Shown here: one piece after another, positions 51,811-59,186 of the stretch
Layout of the letters: every line of letters begins with the position of its first letter
Numbering within the stretch: the first letter of the stretch is position 1
From: Bacteroidia bacterium
Lineage (GTDB): Bacteria; Bacteroidota; Bacteroidia; Bacteroidales; Azobacteroidaceae
Length of the DNA stretch: 59,186 nt
NCBI GenBank assembly: GCA_025999935.1
Contig: BNXY01000011.1
Location: 1-59,186 of the forward strand
Direction of reading: 5' to 3'
Notes under the pieces: generated by a model
Told to the model about the DNA's origin: nothing
The model's input: the letters and a program-made list of their open reading frames with translations, nothing else
The model's database searches: none
Program-made: the position numbers and the translations under genes

Positions 51811-54567
51811 TTAAAATATTACATTAAGCCCTATCAAGTAGTTTCGTGTTGATGGTGTGTTGGTACCGATGATCGGGATACGCCTATTGACAAAACCGTT
51901 TGTTGTCGCCAAATTTTCGTTGCCGTAGGAATTCGTTTCGGGATCCATACTTGTTTCTCTTGTGTAGGGAGAGAACAATACAAACGGATTCTGAACCGTA
52001 GCATAAAGTCGCAGATTTTGAATACCTGCATCTTTAATCGCTTTTTGATTGAAAGTATATCCCACGGTAATGGTGCGTACCTTCAAATACGAAGCATCAA
52101 AGAGAGCTAAAGTATTACCATATTTTGGATTGTCACCGCTTAGGATGTCGCCGGGTTTGGGATATTTAGCATCGGTATTTTCCGGTGTCCAATAATCAAC
52201 ATTCATTTGTCCGCGCCGTCCGGTCAATGAATTAAGATAACCATTGGCTGCATAGAGAGAACTGACAAGGATACCGCCGTTTTTGAAGTCGCCAATCACG
52301 TTCAGATCAAAATTTTTGTATCCCAAGCGGGTGTTAAAACCACCCTGAAAATCGGGATCTACTTCTATGACCTGGCGATCCGCACCTGTGCCTTCCAAGG
52401 CCCTTGTGGGTGTGCCGTCGGCATTGTAGTCGCCGGTATATTCTATCTTAATCATTCCAACATTGCCCTGTGGCTCAAGAATATTCATATATTGGTCGCC
52501 TTCTTGCCAAAGACCTATATACTTGGGAGCATAGATTACGTTAATGGGCGAGCCAACAAACCATGCATTGCCTATATCGCTTTTTATTCCTGCGCCGAGA
52601 GAGACAATTTGGTTACGATTAGAATAGAGGTTAATCCCAATGTCCCAAGTCCAACCATTGACATTGTCTAATATCACGCCGTTGAGTGAAAGTTCAAAGC
52701 CTTTGTTTTGAGTTTCTCCCGTATTATCTGTAAAACCTACGACGGCGGGCACGGGCATAGGTAACAACCTATTTTTAGTGTTGGTTTTATAATATTCTAC
52801 AGCACCGGACAAATGATTATTCAGCAAAGAAAAATCCAAGCCATAATTCCAGGAGGTAGAATATTCCCAATCTAAATTAGGAGCGAATAGTTGATTTAAA
52901 TAATATCCTGAGTTATTGGATGTTTTACCATATCCGGCTCTCAGTTTTAATTGATTGATAAAATCTTGATTGTCCAAAAAGCTCTCATTCCCTATATTCC
53001 ATCCTGCCGATATGGCGGGGAAGGTCTTCCATTTATTTTTTGAATCAAAGAAAGAAATGCCGGCGGAATGGACAATTGCTGTTACCATGTACTTGTTGTC
53101 GTAAGAATAGAAGGCCTGTCCCATATACGAGGTCAAATCATTATGTTCATCCTGATCATCCCGGAAGGTAATTTTATCGTCAAATTGCGCCTGATTAGGC
53201 CATTGGAAGTTGGGGGCGACATCCCTTGCATTGCCCTGTGACCAATTGTGCTTCGTTTTCTCGATAGAATATGTCGCTACAATATTCAGACGATGCTTAT
53301 TGGCAAATAGGCGGTCGTAGCTCAGCAGATTTTCAAATACCCAATTGGTTATACGCGATTTATTAATAGAAGCGGATGAAGGATTAGTAGGGTTAAAGTT
53401 ATTGATTCCTTCTCCCGTGTAGCTGTTTTCGTTTACCTTGTGGAAGTTCAGACCCAAGTTGGCGCGATATTTCAAGCCTTCTATGCCGGGTATTTTCACT
53501 TCGCCATAGACTGTGTTATAAGAACCGAGGCCTTTCGTTTGGCGGAGCATTTGGTCTTTATTAGCCTCTACTATATCTCTTGTATAAGTCCACACACCTC
53601 TATCTAACGGCATATTTACCGTTCTTTTCCAAGAACCGTCCGCATTATAGGGATTAATCAGTGGCGACATTTGCAATACATTGAACATTCCTCCGGTACT
53701 AAGACCTTCGGTAATGCTGTAGCTGTTATTGGTCGTAAAACCGAGACAGACAAATTTCCCTATTTCCTGATCAAAACTGCCGTGCAACGAAATTCGATTG
53801 TATTTTTCCAACGGCACAACGCCATGGTCGTCATAATAGCCCACACCGAAATTGTACGCAGTGTGTTTGCCGCCACCCGAAACACCTACATTGTGGCTTT
53901 GCACCATGCCTGTTTTATAAAATAAGTCTTGCCAATCGGTATTTACATCGTCAAATTCATCCGGGCTATTATTTACGTATGCAGGCATATCGGCATATTT
54001 ACGCATCTTGGCAAATTCGGGTCCATCCATCATGTCATATTTAGCAAATACATCTTTCAAGCCAAAGTAGCCATTGTAGGACACCCTTGCTTTTTGACCT
54101 TTTTGTCCTCGATTGGTGGTTACCAAAATTACACCGTTAGCGCCGCGCGAACCATATATAGCTGCTGCAGAAGCATTTTTTAAGATGTCGATACTTTGAA
54201 TATCATTCACATTAATGTCGCTGATGACACCCACAAACGGCATGCCGTCCAATACGATCAACGGATCGTTGTTGCTCGTCAGCGAACGTGTACCGCGGAT
54301 ACGTATTTGCATTTCGGCTCCGGGTTTAGAGGATGTTTGCATGATTTCTACACCGGCAACACGTCCTTGCAATACCTTCGCAAAATTGGATGCAGAAATG
54401 TCTTGCAGTTCGGTGGACTGTTTTATCGTACTTATCGCCGGATCCATTGTTTTAAAAGAGTACACCAATGTGTCCGCAACAGATACATCCTGAGCCGAAA
54501 GCCACAAGGGTACAAAAAAGAACAATAATGAAAATTTAATTGATTTTGAATAATTGACTCTGTTCAT
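51811..54567 (-). CDS. SusC/RagA-family TonB-linked outer-membrane protein
   Basis: 918 residues with a signal peptide (ending LSA-Q near residue 25). The SusC hallmarks are VLQGRVAGVEIMQTSSKPGA, IRIRGTRSLTSNNDPLIVLD, IDILKNASAAAIYGSRGANG and the C-terminal barrel ending YLIGLNVIF. The usual N-terminal CarboxypepD_reg domain is missing, which explains the somewhat short length. SusC pumps work with a SusD lipoprotein, but none follows: the downstream side (51.6-51.8 kb) holds only an IS110 scrap. The ligand is unknown. Confidence 0.9.
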   Translation of the reverse strand: MNRVNYSKSIKFSLLFFFVPLWLSAQDVSVADTLVYSFKTMDPAISTIKQSTELQDISASNFAKVLQGRVAGVEIMQTSSKPGAEMQIRIRGTRSLTSNNDPLIVLDGMPFVGVISDINVNDIQSIDILKNASAAAIYGSRGANGVILVTTNRGQKGQKARVSYNGYFGLKDVFAKYDMMDGPEFAKMRKYADMPAYVNNSPDEFDDVNTDWQDLFYKTGMVQSHNVGVSGGGKHTAYNFGVGYYDDHGVVPLEKYNRISLHGSFDQEIGKFVCLGFTTNNSYSITEGLSTGGMFNVLQMSPLINPYNADGSWKRTVNMPLDRGVWTYTRDIVEANKDQMLRQTKGLGSYNTVYGEVKIPGIEGLKYRANLGLNFHKVNENSYTGEGINNFNPTNPSSASINKSRITNWVFENLLSYDRLFANKHRLNIVATYSIEKTKHNWSQGNARDVAPNFQWPNQAQFDDKITFRDDQDEHNDLTSYMGQAFYSYDNKYMVTAIVHSAGISFFDSKNKWKTFPAISAGWNIGNESFLDNQDFINQLKLRAGYGKTSNNSGYYLNQLFAPNLDWEYSTSWNYGLDFSLLNNHLSGAVEYYKTNTKNRLLPMPVPAVVGFTDNTGETQNKGFELSLNGVILDNVNGWTWDIGINLYSNRNQIVSLGAGIKSDIGNAWFVGSPINVIYAPKYIGLWQEGDQYMNILEPQGNVGMIKIEYTGDYNADGTPTRALEGTGADRQVIEVDPDFQGGFNTRLGYKNFDLNVIGDFKNGGILVSSLYAANGYLNSLTGRRGQMNVDYWTPENTDAKYPKPGDILSGDNPKYGNTLALFDASYLKVRTITVGYTFNQKAIKDAGIQNLRLYATVQNPFVLFSPYTRETSMDPETNSYGNENLATTNGFVNRRIPIIGTNTPSTRNYLIGLNVIF

Positions 54568-54587
54568 AAATGTAAATCATTATTCGA

Positions 54588-54595
54588 CAAAGATA
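54588..54595 (-). promoter_or_regulatory. -7 promoter box of the SusC gene (TATCTTTG)
   Basis: Minus-strand TATCTTTG fits TAnnTTTG, 20 nt before the ATG. The 200 nt further upstream (54600-54800) show no gene. Confidence 0.6.
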
Positions 54596-54808
54596 GCAAT
54601 TTTTATTTTTCAATCCTCTAAAAACAAAAATATGTCACATGTATTTCTTACTTGAACATATCTCTTTTCTATTCCTTGTATGGGAGGTTGCACCTTACAG
54701 TTTGGCAGGCAAGGATTACCGTTTGTTGAACACTAACTGCAAGCCCTGTTTTAATGCGTTGACCCTGAGTCCTCAAATTAATATTTAACCTAAATGAAAA
54801 ATAATTCG

Positions 54809-54816
54809 TATCTTTG
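54809..54816 (+). promoter_or_regulatory. -7 promoter box of miaA (TATCTTTG)
   Basis: TATCTTTG fits TAnnTTTG, 37 nt before the miaA ATG. Confidence 0.6.
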
Positions 54817-54853
54817 CTTTCGAAATTAAAAACAACAACAGCTCAACTTCCCG

Positions 54854-55774
54854 ATGAAGTCTTTAATCGTCCTATTGGGCCCGACCGGCGTAGGTAAAAC
54901 CGCTTTGTGTCTGGACTTGGCGGAACATCTAAGTTCGCCGATTATTTCTTCCGATTCGCGTCAAGTTTATCAAGGCTTGGCCATTGGTACGGCTGCTCCC
55001 ACCCCGGAGGAACAGGAACGTGTCAAGCATTATTTCGTCGGCAACCTTCAGTTGACCGATTATTACAGCGCCAGCCAATTTGAGGAAGAGGTCGTCCAAC
55101 TGCTTGCCGAATTGCATCTAACCCACGAAACCGTCTTGATGTGCGGCGGTTCGATGATGTATATTGACGCTGTTTGCAAGGGAATCGATGAAATTCCTAC
55201 CATTGACGAAAGTCTGCGCGCTGAACTGAAAGCCCAGTACGACAACGAAGGCATCGACCCGATTCGTCAACAACTGAAAATCCTTGACCCCGTATTTTAC
55301 AATCAAGTTGATTTGATGAATCACAAACGGGTCATCCATGCGCTGGAAATTTGTCTGATGGCAGGGAAACCTTATTCTTTACTTCGGACGAATGAAGCTA
55401 AACCTCGCCCTTTCCGTATCATTAAAATAGGATTAACCCGCGACAGGGAAGAACTTTACGCCCGCATCAATCAACGGGTTGACCGGATGATGGAACAAGG
55501 CCTCTTGGAAGAGGCCCGTTCCGTGTATCATCTTCGGCATTTAAATGCTCTGAACACTGTTGGCTACAAAGAATTGTTCAGCTATCTCTCCGGTGAATGT
55601 ACCTTGGATTTCGCCGTCGAAAAAATCAAGCAAAACACCCGCATCTATTCCCGCAAACAAATGACTTGGTTCAAACGGGACAAGGAAATTCAATGGTTTC
55701 ATCCGGATGAAACGGGAAAGATTATTGCTTATATCGATTTACTGAATCCGCCAATCAGCCAGAATCCCGATTGA
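54854..55774 (+). CDS. miaA: tRNA dimethylallyltransferase MiaA
   Basis: 306 residues: P-loop [80 protein letters not shown] and the C-terminal [20 protein letters not shown]. It isopentenylates A37 of UNN-decoding tRNAs. In many Bacteroidales it sits near lpxA; here it is separate. Its 3' end overlaps the convergent TonB receptor gene by 46 bp. Confidence 0.95.
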   Translation: MKSLIVLLGPTGVGKTALCLDLAEHLSSPIISSDSRQVYQGLAIGTAAPTPEEQERVKHYFVGNLQLTDYYSASQFEEEVVQLLAELHLTHETVLMCGGSMMYIDAVCKGIDEIPTIDESLRAELKAQYDNEGIDPIRQQLKILDPVFYNQVDLMNHKRVIHALEICLMAGKPYSLLRTNEAKPRPFRIIKIGLTRDREELYARINQRVDRMMEQGLLEEARSVYHLRHLNALNTVGYKELFSYLSGECTLDFAVEKIKQNTRIYSRKQMTWFKRDKEIQWFHPDETGKIIAYIDLLNPPISQNPD

Positions 55775-57762
55775 GGAATATTTCCCAAATCGTAGTAGTT
55801 GACGTTGAATAAATTGTTGGCTTTCAGGTAAATATTGAATGTTTTGACTTGCCATTTCAGTTTTACATCCAACACGGAAAAAGCAGGATATCCGATTTCT
55901 GTAGCCGCTTTATAATCAATGTATTGGGTATAAGCGCCTTCTCTTTCCTGCCACCTGAATTGCCAATCGGCGCTCAATCCTTTGTAAATGGGATGCGACA
56001 ATCCTGCCGTAAATTTGTGTTTTAAATAATCCAAAACGTAGTTGGAGATTAGATTGCCGGCATCTTTGCTTTGGTTCATAAACGCATATCCCAGATTGAG
56101 TTGGGTCGTGGACAATTGCGGAATCCATTGATTGAAACGCAAAGAAACATTCGTTTCAAAACCCAATTTATCCAAATCGGTCAGGTTGCGGGATTCCCAC
56201 AAATCTTCCGGGCGTTCTTTTACCCAGTCAATCAGGTTTTTGCCTTTCATATAATAGCCATTGGCAGAAACGGAAATGGACGGATGATTGTATTTGACGC
56301 CCAATTCAAAAGCCTCTGATTTTTCAGGTTGAACATCCGAATTGCCTTTGTGGGTGGCGCCTTTGTAATAGAGGTCGGTAAAAGTGGGCATACGGGTGGC
56401 ATTGTTCCACGAAGCGAAAAGTTTGAAATGTTCTGTGACCCAATACGCGGCGTTGATATTGGGATAAAAATTGAAATCATCGGCAAAAGCCGTATTGTAA
56501 TTCGCCAACAAACCAAAACCCAAGGTAAATTTATCAAGCAGAAAATTGTGTTCGAGGAAATAGCTGATATTGGTACGGTTATCGGAATGGGTGTATTTCC
56601 CTTCCGGCATAGTCAAGGGTTTTCCCAAAACACTGCTGTAAACGCCTTCGTTGCGGATTTCTCCACCGATGTTGGTAATCCCTGCTTGCCACTTGTATTG
56701 TGTGTTGAGATTGGCGCCGAAAACGTCGGTACGGTGGTAGTTGGGATTGGTGTACCACGAAGGAATATCGGGCGTGCCGGGACGGAACAAATGAAAACTG
56801 TCAAAATGCCGGTTCCAGTAAATTTGGGGCGTAAATTTGAGTTTTGTGCCGCCTTCGCCTTTGATTGCGGCAAAAATGGAACGAGTATCATCGAATTGAT
56901 TGGGATAGGCCGCCGAATAAAAAGTGTTGGCGCCATATTCCTTGTCATTGACTCCCAATTGGATGTCTAATTTGGAATTATACACGCGGAAATTGCTTTG
57001 CCAAAGCGCATTGAATAATTTGTAATCGCTGTTGGCTATATAACCTTCGGAAGAATTGTAGCCTGCCGAAAGACTGTGATTGGAAGAGCCGCTTTGGAGA
57101 GAACCGCGAACTTCCGCGCCAAACAATTCGTGCGTACCGCCTTGTGCCTGCAAAAAAACGCCCGTACCGGAATTTTTCTTAGTCACAATATTGATACCTC
57201 CGGAAAATGCACCGGCGCCGTACAAAAGCGAACTGGGCCCTTGGATGATTTCAATACGTTCAATGTCGGAAAGGTTGACCGGAAGGTCTAAAGAATAATG
57301 GGCTGTTTGCGGATTGGAAAGATTAGCCCCGTTGAGAAGAATGGCTGTTTGTTCAAAAGTGCCGCCACGCACGGAGATGCCTGCTAAAACGCCGTTACTG
57401 CCTCGTTGGCGGACATCTAAGCCAACGACATTTTTCAGTAAATCCTGAACACTCTCGACCGGTTGTCGCGCAATTTCATCGCGCGTGATAACGGCCACTA
57501 ACTTCGCTGTTTGATTGAGCGTTAGTTCCGCACGGGAAGAAGTTACAGTGGCTTCTTCCAATTCTTGTTCGGGAATTGAATCGCGAATTAAAGAAGGTTG
57601 ATTTTGCGCTGCCGCTTCCGTTGCGTGGGCGAACGTCAGCATACAGCCGGTTATAACACCAATACTTACCATTTTATGCATGCTGTTGAAAGCCGCATAC
57701 GATTTGCGCACAAACCGCTTGAACCGGTATGAGCGCCGATTCGTGAAATTCTCTTGTTTCAT
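55729..57762 (-). CDS. TonB-dependent receptor (BtuB/FepA-like plug and barrel)
   Basis: 677 residues from the ATG at 57762 (16 upstream codons from 57810 read through AT-rich non-coding-like sequence). A signal-like hydrophobic stretch lies near residue 35 ([16 protein letters not shown]). The plug shows [40 protein letters not shown] and [20 protein letters not shown]; the barrel ends [13 protein letters not shown]. The substrate is not evident; no riboswitch or uptake partner is adjacent. Confidence 0.88.
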   Translation of the reverse strand: MKQENFTNRRSYRFKRFVRKSYAAFNSMHKMVSIGVITGCMLTFAHATEAAAQNQPSLIRDSIPEQELEEATVTSSRAELTLNQTAKLVAVITRDEIARQPVESVQDLLKNVVGLDVRQRGSNGVLAGISVRGGTFEQTAILLNGANLSNPQTAHYSLDLPVNLSDIERIEIIQGPSSLLYGAGAFSGGINIVTKKNSGTGVFLQAQGGTHELFGAEVRGSLQSGSSNHSLSAGYNSSEGYIANSDYKLFNALWQSNFRVYNSKLDIQLGVNDKEYGANTFYSAAYPNQFDDTRSIFAAIKGEGGTKLKFTPQIYWNRHFDSFHLFRPGTPDIPSWYTNPNYHRTDVFGANLNTQYKWQAGITNIGGEIRNEGVYSSVLGKPLTMPEGKYTHSDNRTNISYFLEHNFLLDKFTLGFGLLANYNTAFADDFNFYPNINAAYWVTEHFKLFASWNNATRMPTFTDLYYKGATHKGNSDVQPEKSEAFELGVKYNHPSISVSANGYYMKGKNLIDWVKERPEDLWESRNLTDLDKLGFETNVSLRFNQWIPQLSTTQLNLGYAFMNQSKDAGNLISNYVLDYLKHKFTAGLSHPIYKGLSADWQFRWQEREGAYTQYIDYKAATEIGYPAFSVLDVKLKWQVKTFNIYLKANNLFNVNYYDLGNIPQSGFWLIGGFSKSI

Positions 57763-57861
57763 GTAAAAATAATTTGGAAATTTGAAAATATGCCAATTTG
57801 AAAATTTCATTTTCGTTGGCGTTTAGTACAAATATAAAATATATTTCCGCAAAGGTAATAT

Positions 57862-58740
57862 TTATTTGTCCAATTTGAAGGATTTTTGTCCGATTCTGTT
57901 GCCATCGGCAAAAATATCTACGCGATAAGCGCCCGGAGCCAGAAATTCTTCAATTTTCCAGTAAATACTCAAGGGGTATTCATCGCCGGAGTAGTCAATG
58001 GTTCGTTTGGAAGAATAATTGATCTCTTTATTTTCATAGACAAAAACGTTACTCCGGCTTTTAATCAGCACGTCATCATCCGGTTTCTGGATGCGGATAT
58101 AGATGGTTTTTTCTCCGGGAGTAGCCGTAATATTTTTATTGATAATAAACCGCACTTCAATTTGTTCCATCTTTTTGATTTTATCCGTAGGTTTATTTTT
58201 ATCGTCAATTCCCATTACTGTGATGTTGCCGGCATCCAATTTAGAAGCCATCTGAACGGTTTCCGCCAAATGCTCTTTTTCTTGAGCCAGTTGGGCAACA
58301 GTCTGGGTAGCCTGATGGTATTTCGCCGTAACTTGTTTGTTTTCAACTGTTAATTTCTCATTTATTTTATTCAGGGAATCAATTTGTTGGACATAGTTTC
58401 GCAAGATGGCGCGTAAGGTTTCCAACTCCTTCTTCAATTCGTTGATTCGCTTCGTGTTGGTTGATTTAACCGTCCTAAGTTCTTCCTGCAAACGTTGGAC
58501 TTTTACCTGTTCCGTCTCAAATTTGGCAATCAGCGAATCATTACTGATGGTCAATTTATATTCCCCATACTGAGTCGATAAATTATTGTATTCGTCGAAA
58601 AGTTCTTCTTTAACCAGTTCCGATTGCAGCTGCAAATCCACATTTTCTTTCCGTAATTGGAAAATAAAAAAAACAGCGCCTGCCACAATCAATAGTAACA
58701 CCACAACAAGAATAATCCACAACGATTGTTTGTTCTTCAT
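57862..58740 (-). CDS. Membrane-anchored coiled-coil protein conserved in Bacteroidetes
   Basis: 292 residues: one N-terminal membrane helix (about 6-28, LWIILVVVLLLIVAGAVFFI), a long coiled coil (about 30-170, with KSTNTKRINELKKELETLRA) and a C-terminal beta domain (about 185-292, containing EVRFIINKNITATPGEKTIY). The function is unknown; the layout suggests a periplasmic or cell-envelope structural role. I chose the ATG at 58740, because a longer TTG start at 58767 would lie inside the TACTTTTG promoter box. Confidence 0.7.
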   Translation of the reverse strand: MKNKQSLWIILVVVLLLIVAGAVFFIFQLRKENVDLQLQSELVKEELFDEYNNLSTQYGEYKLTISNDSLIAKFETEQVKVQRLQEELRTVKSTNTKRINELKKELETLRAILRNYVQQIDSLNKINEKLTVENKQVTAKYHQATQTVAQLAQEKEHLAETVQMASKLDAGNITVMGIDDKNKPTDKIKKMEQIEVRFIINKNITATPGEKTIYIRIQKPDDDVLIKSRSNVFVYENKEINYSSKRTIDYSGDEYPLSIYWKIEEFLAPGAYRVDIFADGNRIGQKSFKLDK

Positions 58741-58764
58741 AATGAAAACGAATGAATTTTTTTG

Positions 58765-58772
58765 CAAAAGTA
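58765..58772 (-). promoter_or_regulatory. -7 promoter box of the coiled-coil protein gene (TACTTTTG)
   Basis: Minus-strand TACTTTTG fits TAnnTTTG, 24 nt ahead of the ATG at 58740. It decides against the upstream TTG start. Confidence 0.6.
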
Positions 58773-58912
58773 CAATATAAGAAAAGATTATGCAAAAGAA
58801 GTGAGATAATTAATGTTTTTTCACAAAAAACGATGAGAAAAAACGGTATTTTGAGCGGTTATTGCGCTGATGCAAACCAGCTACACCTTATTTTTATTTT
58901 TTAACATTACTG

Positions 58913-58944
58913 TTTGCATTTGTTAATTTAAAGCTGTATATTTG
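58913..58944 (+). promoter_or_regulatory. Promoter (TTTG, 20 nt, TATATTTG) with a long leader
   Basis: TTTG at 58913-58916 and TATATTTG at 58937-58944 match the Bacteroidetes promoter pattern. The next ATG on this strand is at 59136, so the leader would be about 185 nt, AT-rich and without an obvious gene or riboswitch. Confidence 0.6.
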
Positions 58945-59135
58945 TAAAATTTTTATAAAAATATGGTTTTTTATTTTTGTTATAATTTAAAAACATTAAA
59001 ACAAAAATGCTTTATGAAATAGAGAACAGTTTCAAATACTTACATAATTGGAAATGAATTCAGTTCCCTTTATTTTGAATAAATAGATAGTTAATTCGGG
59101 TTTTAAAAAGTAATAAATTTAAAAAAAGTAAAAGT

Positions 59136-59186
59136 ATGAAGATGTTAAAAATGAAGTTAGCATTATTTTTTATGCTGTCTTTTATT
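59136..59186 (+). CDS. Start of a secreted or outer-membrane protein (cut by window end)
   Basis: Only 17 codons are present: MKMLKMKLALFFMLSFI, the basic n-region and hydrophobic core of a signal peptide. The long leader and position fit a TonB-type or SusC-like receptor, but the family cannot be told. Confidence 0.45.
   Translation, partial: MKMLKMKLALFFMLSFI

Noticed and set aside
58741..58767. TTG start at 58767 for the coiled-coil protein
   Set aside because: It lies inside the TACTTTTG promoter box, so it would not be transcribed as a start; ATG 58740 is preferred.

Overview
The window looks like a chromosomal segment of a Bacteroidales-type bacterium. The evidence is a fused lpxC-fabZ gene beside lpxD and lpxA, SusC/RagA-type and other TonB-dependent receptors, a DUF4827 lipoprotein beside glmM, and more than a dozen Bacteroidetes-type promoters with a TAnnTTTG -7 box, the best having a TTTG -33 box 19 nt upstream. 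Base composition is moderate to low GC. Family or genus cannot be fixed from this sequence alone.

Layout. 1-2000: right end of an IS66-family element, then a small polymorphic-toxin immunity cluster (SUKH, a partly duplicated Imm27, a broken second SUKH) and an internally deleted AlbA_2-type gene. 2100-11000: core genes (tsaE, PAP2 phosphatase, a TonB receptor behind a TPP riboswitch, purM, a TIGR01212 radical SAM gene) mixed with gene scraps (idi, M50 peptidase, nucleotidyltransferase). 11275-11349: intact tRNA-Val(TAC). Its last 48 nt plus one flanking base recur exactly at 26574-26622 as a 49-bp direct repeat. The 15.3 kb between behaves like an integrated island whose tyrosine recombinase (26098-26396) has lost its middle. 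The island holds a dismembered liv (branched-chain amino acid ABC transporter) gene set, a Bro-N gene, a DUF3990/DUF3791 array, a Fic protein with direct repeats at its promoter, and a two-gene operon made of a four-helix membrane protein and a giant KGGVGR-ATPase/TPR protein. That giant gene is cut in two by an IS66-family insertion with perfect 15-bp terminal repeats and an 8-bp target duplication. Removing the insertion restores one open frame of about 907 codons.

26600-28700 is a graveyard of toxin-antitoxin and transposase pieces (AbiEii tail, MNT/HepT, AbiEi, ISAzo13). From 28.7 kb onward the sequence is mostly ordinary core chromosome: GNAT, glycosyltransferase, recQ-recJ, CYTH, hemW, eno, then prfA-pyrF-HD-lpxD-lpxC/fabZ-lpxA (translation and lipid A), glmM-DUF4827-nrnA-comEC-rpe, an orphan SusC, miaA, a BtuB/FepA-like receptor, a coiled-coil membrane protein and the start of a secreted or outer-membrane protein.

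A recurring theme is genes that keep recognisable first and last portions but have lost the middle (livG, integrase, hepT, GIY-YIG nuclease, AlbA_2 protein, ISAzo13 transposase, histidine kinase). This points to active decay by internal deletion, or to an assembly artefact that reads could test. The most interesting candidate for an undescribed system is the membrane protein plus KGGVGR-ATPase/TPR operon with its duplicated C-terminal module.
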